This document shows, in pieces, positions 12,576 to 19,559 of a DNA stretch of 25,000 bases (position 1 is its first letter; the number at the start of each line of letters is the position of its first letter). The DNA lies in contig JAWQFJ010001192.1 in the NCBI GenBank assembly GCA_034096865.1, forward strand, positions 82,540 through 107,539, written 5' to 3'. The position numbers and the translations under genes are program-made. This DNA is from Theodoxus fluviatilis (taxonomy: Eukaryota > Mollusca > Gastropoda > Cycloneritida > Neritidae). A model generated the notes under the pieces. The model did no database searches. It was not told where the DNA came from and was given only the letters and a program-made list of their open reading frames with translations.

Positions 12576-12808
12576 CAGGCAGCAAGGGACACTCACGTCG
12601 ACACCACTCAGGCAGCAAGGGACACTCACCTCGACCCCACTCAGGCAGCAAGGGACACTCACCTCGACACCACTCAGGCAGCAAGGGACACTCACCTCGA
12701 CCCCACTCAGGCAGCAAGGGACACTCACCTCGACCCCACTCAGGCAGCAAGGGACACTCACCTCGACACCACTCAGGCAGCAAGGGACACTCACCTCGAC
12801 ACCACTCA
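12576..12808 (-). repeat. 33-bp minisatellite made of the exon D end plus its splice donor, 7 copies
   Basis: The unit on the minus strand is CTGCCTGAGTGGTGTCGAG, then GTGAGTGTCCCTTG. Seven copies follow at exactly 33 bp, differing mainly in TGGTGT versus TGGGGT. The copy next to the coding sequence is the true end of exon D (LPEWCR with donor GAG/GTGAGT, exon end 12795). Further potential donors follow with exon ends at 12762, 12729, 12696, 12663, 12630 and 12597. The last one reads GAC/GTGAGT. The 33-bp period keeps the frame, and the exon D frame stays open through the whole array as repeats of GECPLLPEW(C/G)R, down to a stop near 12472. The sequence shows the repeated donors. Whether the splicing machinery uses them is unknown. 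Confidence 0.95.
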
Positions 12809-12903
12809 GGCAGTATGGGGGCAGCCGCCGTATCCTCGGGGTCTCCATACAGCCGGAACAGCTCGTCTAGGTACGACTGCTTGTAGATGCCAGGAGGACG
12901 GGC
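12795..12903 (-). CDS. RNGTT: mRNA-capping enzyme, exon D (end of the RNA triphosphatase domain)
   Basis: This is a 109-nt internal exon on the minus strand. The acceptor is CCATCTTTCCAG before GCCCGTCC, and the donor is TCGAG/GTGAGT. It encodes [20 protein letters not shown], then [16 protein letters not shown] plus one base. Animal mRNA-capping enzymes have a closely similar RPPGIYKxxYLxELFRRYGD...LPDWC segment at the end of the cysteine-phosphatase-type RNA 5'-triphosphatase domain, before an acidic linker to the guanylyltransferase. The product works in the nucleus on nascent RNA polymerase II transcripts. It removes the gamma phosphate and then adds GMP. The start phase (0) fits exon C and the end phase is 1. 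The acceptor tract is made of a CCAT tetranucleotide repeat, and the donor lies inside a 33-bp minisatellite, so both splice sites sit in unstable DNA. The next exon is not found in the window. Confidence 0.93.
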
Positions 12904-12910
12904 CTGGAAA

Positions 12911-13138
12911 GATGGATGGATGAATGGATGGATGCATATGTGGATGGGTGGATGAATAGATAGGTGGGTGGATGGATGGATGGGTGGATGGATGGACAGC
13001 TGGATGGATGGATGTATAGATGGATGGATGGTTGGACAAGTGGATGGATGGAAAGGTCGATGGATGGATGGATAGATGATTGGACAAGTGGATGGATGAA
13101 TAGGTGGATGGATGGACAGATGGGTAGGTGGATGGATG
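12911..13138. repeat. Imperfect GGAT tetranucleotide tract at the exon D acceptor
   Basis: On the plus strand the tract is GGAT/GGTGGAT with scattered changes (GGACAGAT, GGACAAGTGG). On the minus strand it is a run of CCAT/CCA that leads straight into the exon D acceptor CCATCTTTCCAG. It therefore supplies the pyrimidine-rich stretch for that splice site. Minus-strand frames through it read like [10 protein letters not shown] and are not protein-coding. Confidence 0.93.
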
Positions 13139-13280
13139 CCATGTCTAGCTGGTTTGGCCCAACCATGACATCGCTGCATATGCCACGACCACGAGGGTAA
13201 GGGTTAAGTTTAGAACAATGAGTTAGAAGAGGAAACCATTGAAGGAGTAGCTGGGGCTTCTCTGGCAGTATGTGAAGGGC

Positions 13281-15300
13281 AGCAAGGGGTGGAAATAGGC
13301 AGCAAGGGGTGAAAATAGGCAGCAAGGGGTGAAAATAGGCAGCAAGGGGTGGAAATTGGCAGCAAGGGGTGGAATTAGGCAGCAAGGGGTGGAGATAGGC
13401 AGCAAGGGGTGAAAATAGGCAGCAAGGGATGGAAATTGGCAGCAAGGGGTGGAAATTGGCAGCAAGGGGTGGAAATTGGCAGCAAGGGGTGGAATTAGGC
13501 AGCAAGGGGTGAAAATAGGCAGCAAGGGGTGGAAATTGGCAGCAAGGGGTGGAATTAGGCAGCAAGGGGTGGAGATAGGCAGCAAGGGGTGGAAATTGGC
13601 AGCAAGGGGTGGAAATTGGCAGCAAGGGGTGGAGATAGGCAGCAAGGGGTGGAAATTGGCAGCAAGGGGTGGAAATTGGCAGCAAGGGGTGGAAATTGGC
13701 AGCAAGGGGTGGAAATAGGCAGCAAGGGGTGGAAATTGGCAGGAAGGGGTGGAAATAGGCAGCAAGGGGTGAAAATAGGCAGCAAGGGGTGGAAATAGGC
13801 AGCAAGGAGTGGAAATAGGCAGCAAGGGGTGGAAATAGGCAGCAAGGGGTGGAAATTGGCAGCAAGGGGTGAAAATAGGCAGCAAGGGGTGGAAATTGGC
13901 AGCAAGGGGTGGAAATTGGCAGCAAGGGGTGGAAATAGGTAGCAAGGGGTGAAAATAGGCAGCAAGGGGTGGAAATAGGCAGCAAGGGGTGGAAATAGGC
14001 AGCAAGGGGTGGAAATTGGCAGCAAGGGGTGGAAATAGGCAGCAAGGGGTGGAAATAAGCAGCAAGGGGTGGAAATAGGCAGCAAGGGGTGGAAATTAGC
14101 AGCAAGGGGTGGAAATAGGCAGCAAGGGGTGGAAATTGGCAGCAAGGGGTGGAAATAGGCAGCAAGGGGTGGACATTGGCAGCAAGGGGTGGAAATAGGC
14201 AGCAAGGGGTGGAAATAAGCAGCAAGGGGTGGAAATAGGTAGCAAGGGGTGGAAATTAGCAGCAAGGGGTGGAAATAGGCAGCAAGGGGTGGAAATTGGC
14301 AGCAAGGGGTGGAAATAGGCAGCAAGGGGTGGAAATTGGCAGCAAGGGGTGGAAATAGGCAGCAAGGGGTGGAAATAGGCAGCAAGGGGTGGAAATTGGC
14401 AGCAAGGGGTGGAAATAGGCAGCAAGGGGTGGAAATAGGCAGCAAGGGGTGGAAATAGGCAGCAAGGGGTGGAAATAGGCAGCAAGGGGTGGAAATTGGC
14501 AGCAAGGGGTGGAAATTGGCAGCAAGGGGTGGAAATAGGCAGCAAGGGGTGGAAATAGGCAGCAAGGGGTGGAAATTGGCAGCAAGGGGTGGAAATAGGC
14601 AGCAAGGGGTGGAAATAAGCAGCAAGGGGTGGAAATAGGCAGCAAGGGGTGGAAATAGGCAGCAAGGGGTGGAAATTAGCAGCAAGGGGTGGAAATAGGC
14701 AGCAAGGGGTGGACATTGGCAGCAAGGGGTGGAAATAGGCAGCAAGGGGTGGAAATAGGCAGCAAGGGGTGGAAATTGGCAGCAAGGGGTGGAAATAGGC
14801 AGCAAGGGGTGGAAATTGGCAGCAAGGGGTGGACATTGGCAGCAAGGGGTGGAAATTGGCAGCAAGGGGTGGAAATTGGCAGCAAGGGGTGGAAATTGGC
14901 AGCAAGGGGTGGAAATAGGCAGCAAGGGGTGGAAATTGGCAGCAAGGGGTGGAAATTGGCAGCAAGGGGTGGAAATAGGCAGCAAGGGGTGGAAATAGGC
15001 AGCAAGGGGTGGAAATAGGCAGCAAGGGGTGGAAATAGGCAGCAAGGGGTGGAAATAGGCAGCAAGGGGTGGAAATTGGCAGCAAGGGGTGGAAATTGGC
15101 AGCAAGGGGTGGAAATAGGCAGCAAGGGGTGGAAATTGGCAGCAAGGGGTGGAAATTGGCAGCAAGGGGTGGAAATTGGCAGCAAGGGGTGGAAATAGGC
15201 AGCAAGGGGTGGAAATTGGCAGCAAGGGGTGGAAATAGGCAGCAAGGGGTGGAAATTGGCAGCAAGGGGTGGAAATAGGCAGCAAGGGGTGGAAATTGGC
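13281..15300. repeat. 20-bp minisatellite, 101 units with no length change
   Basis: The unit is AGCAAGGGGTGGAAATAGGC. From 13281 to 15300 it repeats 101 times without one insertion or deletion, so every unit keeps the same register over 2,020 bp. Variation is almost confined to a few positions. Unit position 17 is A or T (GGAAATAGGC or GGAAATTGGC). Less often the unit has GAAAATAGGC, GGACATTGGC or GGAATTAGGC. The right flank begins AGCAAGGGACATGGCAC and the left flank TGTGAAGGGC. The intron between exons C and D contains the whole array. Long open frames in all registers (for example minus-strand [19 protein letters not shown]) follow from the 60-bp supercycle and are not genes. Confidence 0.97.
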
Positions 15301-15741
15301 AGCAAGGGACATGGCACATTGAGATGAAGCCTGCATTGTGCAGCAGAGAGGTCATCACGGAACTCATTGGGAAAATACCCATCAGCCATCACATCTCAGA
15401 ATATTAGTGAATAATCAAATGGCTTGGGCATTCGATGAGAATGCCAACAGACCCACCAGCTTTACAAGCTTACAACACCTGATCCCTGAGTATCAGAACC
15501 AGAGGCAGACCTTGGTGGCGCCAGATTCACGGTATGACAGACAACACTCCCCACCCACAACTTGATGCTACACCAGGCATCTCACCTCTCAGTCATCAGT
15601 CAACCTCATGTCCCTGTGACACCTCCCAGTACGAGCAGAAGATGAAATAAAGTAAGTAAGTAAGTAAAGTAAGTGTTCAGAGGACCAGAAGAAGGGTCAA
15701 GACGCCCAGAAAAGGAACGACCAATAAGAAAAAACACTCAC
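15301..15741. other. Intronic spacer with a short GTAA tract
   Basis: This lies between the 20-bp array and exon C. A stretch GATGAAATAAAGTAAGTAAGTAAG near 15639-15665 ends in a small tetranucleotide tail. Such tails are typical of the 3' ends of some SINEs and LINEs, but I see no body that would prove it. A short plus-strand open frame at 15338-15565 shows no domain. Nothing else is recognisable. Confidence 0.45.
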
Positions 15742-15772
15742 CGATGCGAAGGTGCTGACAGCTGCTTCAACG
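15742..15772 (-). CDS. RNGTT: mRNA-capping enzyme, 31-nt microexon (exon C)
   Basis: The minus strand has a strong acceptor TCTCTTGCTTTTGCAG, then 31 nt, then the donor GTGAGTG. Exon B ends in phase 2 (AG). Adding the first C of this exon gives a serine codon, followed by VEAAVSTFAS in an exact codon count, and exon D then starts with ARPPGIY. The joined product WSVEAAVSTFASARPPGIY matches the animal capping enzyme segment of the form WSIEAAVxxFAxARPPGIY, a helix after the phosphatase loop. Length, phase on both sides and the protein match all agree, so confidence is high despite the tiny size. Unlike exons B and D, its own splice sites are in single-copy DNA. Confidence 0.92.
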
Positions 15773-15779
15773 CTGCAAA

Positions 15780-16092
15780 AGCAAGAGAGAAAAATACTTG
15801 ATTGACGGTAAAAGATACCACCTACAATATAAGTTTCACGAGCTTCAGGGTCTCAAAATACTTTACACTTTACCCCCTGCTCACTGGACCACTTGATAAC
15901 TCCCGTACTGGGGCCTGATGACAAACTCTGTGGCAGAACGACACAGCCAGGTTCCAGCATCCCCTCCTCTCCCTGGGACTTATCCCAACCTGCTGATGGC
16001 TCACAGAGGGGTTGATGGGACTACCCTGAGCCAGTACTGTTCTCACAGGTGCCCAGTTTCACTCCTGAGTGGCGAGAGGTGATGCGAGTTAA
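15780..16092. other. Intronic sequence, probably part of an old dispersed repeat
   Basis: No exon or RNA gene is seen. The right part (about 16040-16092, CACTCCTGAGTGGCGAGAGG then TGATGCGAGTTAA) runs into the TTAA used by the MITE at 16093-16331. It continues after that MITE as GCACCTTGCCCAAGG. A related motif lies on the minus strand at 9245-9271. This suggests that the MITE split an older dispersed element. Confidence 0.5.
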
Positions 16093-16331
16093 CCCCTAGA
16101 GTGCCACAGTCCAAATATTCAGACTGCGAATGCAGAGTGACACAATCCAAATTTTTGGCCACTGGGCTTCGACTCTGCATGTCAAACTTACACTGAGCTA
16201 ACTCTGCATTGGTTAGAGTCTATTTCTAACAGCCAATGAGAGCACAGCACACATCAGAGCCGGTCTGTCATCAATGCCAGTGTACTGGGACCGTGCTTTT
16301 TGTTGGTTTTGTTATCACAGCACTCCGAGGG
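16093..16331. mobile_element. piggyBac-type MITE flanked by TTAA
   Basis: TTAA at 16089-16092 and TTAA at 16332-16335 bracket a 239-bp element. Its left end is CCCCTAGAGTGCCACAG. The right end, reverse-complemented, is CCCTCGGAGTGCTGTG. The ends are imperfect inverted repeats that start with CCC. A TTAA target duplication with C-rich ends is the hallmark of the piggyBac superfamily. There is no open frame, so it is non-autonomous. Inside are two similar stretches (CACAGTCCAAATATT and CACAATCCAAATTTT). Its ends differ from those of the large piggyBac element at 17029-19300, so it belongs to another family. Confidence 0.75.
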
Positions 16332-16357
16332 TTAAGCACCTTGCCCAAGGATGCTAC
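16331..16357 (+). repeat. Dispersed repeat motif, plus-strand copy
   Basis: GTTAAGCACCTTGCCCAAGG followed by ATGCTAC matches the minus-strand copy at 9245-9271 in 24 of 27 bases. The TTAA inside it is the right-hand target copy of the adjoining piggyBac-type MITE. The element of origin is unknown. Confidence 0.6.
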
Positions 16358-16637
16358 TTTAGGATCTGAGCAATTTTGAACACCACTACTTCTGGCTGCA
16401 AGTGACAGTGGGAGTATGCACTCACAGAGCAGGTTCACAGAACTCTGCTGCCTGTATGGACAAAGCATGGAGCTCATTATACAGGGTGCCAATAAACCCA
16501 ACAGACCAATCTTACAGAGCTATGTTAAATGATCTTATAGTTGTGGTCATGGTGACGACACTAATACGAGTGAAGTAGTTTTGATAGCAAGGATTTTAAT
16601 AGTGTAGAGGACGATGTTCATGCTGACATTACTGTAG

Positions 16638-16796
16638 GTGCACACACACAGAGCCACTCACTCACACACACACATACACACACACACATGTACATACACA
16701 GAGTCACTCACTCACACACACACACACACGCACACACTCACTCACTCACATGCATGCGCACGCGCACACACACACACACACACTTACACACACAGT
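16638..16796. repeat. CA-rich microsatellite
   Basis: An imperfect CA/CACT tract with the internal segment CATGTACATACACAGAGTCACT. Two blocks that start CAGAG(C/T)CACTCACTCACACA are about 52 bp apart, so the tract also has a longer period. Open frames of the HTHTHT type here are artefacts. Confidence 0.93.
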
Positions 16797-17158
16797 GTTT
16801 TGGCATGCTTTCATATCAAAAAATGTTTTTGGGGAAAAAAAGGTGAAAAACAATAACAAAAAACAAACAAAACATACAAACAAAAAAACCCACAAAACTA
16901 CCCCACTCTTTAGGGGTCCTGAAACCTTAAGATCTTTTTTCCTTGATTCCAGTTCCAACCAACACCATTTATATGGAATTCTTATTCTCTGTGCAGATAT
17001 GTTTATACAGCAATTACAGTTATTTTAACCCATTTATGCCGAGATTTTAAATTTTTACTTTTTTATTTTTCCCCAATAGCAAATAAAATGCTAAGACTGA
17101 ATATGCATTAATTTTTTTTATTTGTGAACTTTTTCTTGTGTCTACAGCATTTATTTCA

Positions 17159-17180
17159 AGCGTCCTTTAAAAAGGACGCT
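17159..17180. repeat. Subterminal palindrome in the piggyBac element, left side
   Basis: AGCGTCCTTT, two A bases, then AAAGGACGCT form a perfect palindrome with 10-bp arms about 130 bp inside the left end. The GTCCTTTwwAAAGGAC core recurs at 18921-18936 and 19269-19284 in the same element. Repeated subterminal motifs often bind the transposase in DNA transposons. That role is inferred here. Confidence 0.85.
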
Positions 17181-17519
17181 AGGATCGAGAGGGTAGAGGT
17201 TTTTTGCGCATGCACAATAGTGAAAGGAACATGTTTCTACGACATTTTAATGAACTTTATTACCACAAACACTTGCTTTTAAAGAAGTTTTGAACTTTTG
17301 GTATATTAACAATGCAAAGTAATGGATCAACTGTCCATTTGAAAATTCGAGAAAAAAATTAATAAAACAAAAACAAACAAAATGATCTTCTGAACCAATG
17401 CCATCCTGTTATCCTGCTAATGTGAACAATCTGGGTAAACAAAGTTGCTTTCAACGATTTTACACAGCATGTCACAGCACTTCACTTTCATTGTGAGAGT
17501 TAAAGTTGTCAATCACACA

Positions 17520-18893
17520 TTACACAGGAGTATGAAATGCCACAAAACAGTACTTTCGGTGCAGTGGGACATCGCACTTCAGGCAGATTTGTTTGACCTT
17601 TTTGCCACAATGTGCGCATCTTCTCTGGTTGGGGATGTGCTCCACCAGGTGATCCAACCCATCATATCGGATTGCTGGTGGAACTATTCTGTCCAGCTTT
17701 GCGACACGTCCAACAGGGTGGCTGGGGGGGGGCTCAAGGCAGGCAGCAGCTTGTGACCTCTTGAGGAAGACGTGGGCGATGGAACGCCGAACTGCCAGGA
17801 GATCCATCTGCATGAACTCTGAGGCAGGTGTTGCCCTGTACATGTGCCACGTCTGCTGCACACACAGGTCTAGACAGAAGCTGAAGATGGCAAACCACCA
17901 TTTCTTGGATCTTATGGAGACACGGTACTTGTCAATGTTCTGGTCCATCCTGTCGCAACCGCCCATCGTCTTGTTATAATGCTTGATCAGGAAGGGCTGC
18001 GGGATCTTGACACGTTTTTTCTCTGCCCTTGACCATCGGGAGGCTGACTGCAGAGGGTTGACTCCTGCTGCATTTGAGACAATGTTGACGACGCTGTTGT
18101 CGTTCCATCAAACCACGAGCACTCCTGTTTTTTCTGCCTGCTGAAAGTCGTAGGTGCCTCTCTGGGTATTCTTCATAGCAGGGATGGATTTCAGTGGGCA
18201 CTTCTCATTCCTGTTGGCACGAACCGTTCCTGTACATCCAATCTTCTTGCTCGTGAGGACGTCAACCAGCTTCAGAGATGTAAACAAATTATCAAAGGTC
18301 AGATGGTAGCAGTCGTCCAGCTCCTCTTGCTAGAGCTCAGAGATGAGATCAACCACCACCGCTCCACCCATTCTAATGCCTGGATACTCATCTGCATTGG
18401 CTTGCCTGCCTTTTGCGCCTTGGTAGGGTTCAAACTGGACGCAGTACCCAAGGGGTGTGGCCAGCACCCACATCTTGGACACATGAAGGCAACTGCCCTG
18501 GGTGTGCTGGGGGAGGGGTGGACACATGGAGGCAACTGCCCTGGGTGTGCTGGGGAGGAGGAGTGCTGAAGGTCGCCCCAGCTTGAGAGAAACGTGGACA
18601 TTTTCGTCTTCAGACGACTCTTGATCAGGAACATCTCCATCACCACCACTGTTCTCCTCTGCCAGTGTACTTCTTCCACTTCGTGACACGATTGTAGCGG
18701 TAGCATTGGCAGTCAGTTGTCGTCCGGACAGGTTGTTGATGGCACACATCTTCATCACCACTATCCTCATTAGTCAATTCATCAACATCAGGAGGGTCAA
18801 GAAAGATGTCAGCTCTTTGAAATGAGTCATCATCATCCAGCATATCAATAACAATGTTCACAGTGAATCTGAAACATCATCCAAACCATACAT
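17520..18893 (-). pseudogene. piggyBac transposable element-derived transposase, broken
   Basis: The C-terminal part (17520-17966) reads MGGCDRMDQNIDKYRVSIRS, then KKWWFAIFSFCLD, and ends in a Cys/His zinc-binding tail (CAHCGKKVKQICLKCDVPLH). These are DDE_Tnp_1_7 family hallmarks. The Asp in GGCDRMDQ fits the last catalytic Asp, and the Asp in LTFDNLFTS (just upstream of 18330 on the minus strand) fits the middle one. The N-terminus begins MYGLDDV at 18893 and is acidic (DPPDVDELTNEDSGDED), as in PGBD-like proteins. Damage: frame changes near the start and near 18735, TAG at 18330-18332, and TGA at 18108-18110 where a Trp codon is expected. A central deletion just before KMWVLATPLGYC removes the part that should hold the first catalytic Asp. 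It is not a working enzyme. Confidence 0.93.
18477..18562. repeat. 43-bp tandem duplication inside the transposase pseudogene
   Basis: GGACACATGAAGGCAACTGC... starts at 18477 and again, with one A to G change, at 18520. The 43-bp step breaks the reading frame. It lies exactly where the central transposase domain is missing, so deletion and duplication may stem from one repair event. Confidence 0.9.
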
Positions 18894-18920
18894 AAAAACC
18901 TCTGGCCATTCAGTCCTAGC

Positions 18921-18936
18921 GTCCTTTTTAAAGGAC
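18921..18936. repeat. Internal palindrome upstream of the transposase start
   Basis: GTCCTTT-TT-AAAGGAC is a perfect 7-bp-arm palindrome. It lies about 30 bp upstream of the likely transposase start at 18893, read on the minus strand. This is the promoter or 5' leader region, so it could act in transposase regulation as well as in end recognition. Both ideas are inference. Confidence 0.8.
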
Positions 18937-19268
18937 AGCAGATCTAAACTGTCTATATCACAAACTATGGACTAAATTCACAAAAGCAAAAATACAGTTT
19001 TAGATTATGCCTTTATATACAAATTGTCTTCAATAATGTTATTAAAAATGTTGTTAATTTAAAAAAATAAAGCCTTACATTGTTTGGGAACTCATCTTGA
19101 TCACCTCAGCACGTGAATTTTGAATGGTGTCAACCATGACACTTTACTGTCAAGAGAGATCACTCTCTCCAACTTGGCTTCTGAAATATTGTTACCTCCC
19201 TAACACCAATCAGTGATTTAGATCTATCTCAGACTCTTTAATAAAAATCAGGATGGGGAAACATAAGT

Positions 19269-19284
19269 GTCCTTTTTAAAGGAC
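19269..19284. repeat. Subterminal palindrome in the piggyBac element, right side
   Basis: The same GTCCTTT-TT-AAAGGAC core as at 18921, placed 16 bp from the right end (19300). The left-side copy lies about 130 bp from its end, so the ends are asymmetric, as is usual in piggyBac elements. Confidence 0.8.
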
Positions 19285-19418
19285 GCCAGGCTTAAATGGG
19301 TTAATAAGTGCCTAGACATTTAACAAATACATAGATCTTACAGTACTCTATGCTGTCACTTTGTTCAACAAAGTTTCAGGCCTAGCATAGCCAAAAAAGG
19401 CCCTTTAAACAATACATG

Positions 19419-19469
19419 TTCATTCATTCATTTGTTCATTCATTCATTCATTCATTCATTCATTCGTTC
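19419..19469. repeat. ATTC tetranucleotide tract just inside the exon B donor side
   Basis: About 12 copies of CATT with one TTTG interruption. On the minus strand it begins about 15 bases after the exon B donor, so this intron also starts with a simple repeat. Confidence 0.93.
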
Positions 19470-19483
19470 TGTGTTACACCAAC

Positions 19484-19559
19484 CTCCAGTTGTCACGCAG
19501 CACCAGGTAGGCACAGATGAGGAAGCCGGTGCGGTTGAAGCCGTGTGTGCAGTGTACTC
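19484..19559 (-). CDS. RNGTT: mRNA-capping enzyme, exon B with phosphatase active-site loop
   Basis: This is a 76-nt exon on the minus strand between the acceptor TTGTTGCCTACAG and the donor GGAG/GTTGGTG. It encodes (G)[19 protein letters not shown], then LRDNW plus [12 protein letters not shown] is the HCx5R(S/T) loop of the RNA 5'-triphosphatase of metazoan capping enzymes: Cys is the nucleophile and Arg binds phosphate. The sequence is almost the same as in vertebrate capping enzymes ([20 protein letters not shown]). The first glycine is split: G from exon A and GA from this exon. The final AG joins exon C to give Ser. The acceptor and the first 14 bases of the exon are repeated in tandem upstream about 90 times (19546-23133). 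The catalytic Cys codon lies in the repeated part, but each array copy lacks the Arg half of the loop. Confidence 0.95.

Larger units (their letters stand above)
17029..19300 (-). mobile_element. Decayed piggyBac transposon with TTAA target duplication
   Basis: TTAA at 17025-17028 and at 19301-19304 flank a 2,272-bp element. The left end is CCCATTTATGCC. The right end, reverse-complemented, is CCCATTTAAGCC, so the termini match in 11 of 12 bases. Inside, on the minus strand, is a broken piggyBac-type transposase. TTAA duplication, CCC ends and transposase all agree on the superfamily. The element sits in the intron between exons B and C of the capping enzyme gene, with its transposase on the same strand as that gene. 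Because the transposase is damaged it cannot move by itself. The intact ends could still be substrates for a related active transposase. Confidence 0.95.

Noticed and set aside
13223..15392. Very long minus-strand open frames (up to about 590 codons) rich in [19 protein letters not shown]
   Set aside because: They arise because the 20-bp unit has no stop in several registers, and several frames are open at once. They have no domain, and codon use simply follows the repeat.
15639..15675. GTAA tail as the 3' end of a SINE or LINE
   Set aside because: No promoter boxes, reverse transcriptase sequence or target duplication are visible. The tail alone is not enough.
17445..17979. Plus-strand open frames at 17445-17756 and 17761-17979
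   Set aside because: They lie antisense to the piggyBac transposase C-terminus, which has clear family motifs on the minus strand.
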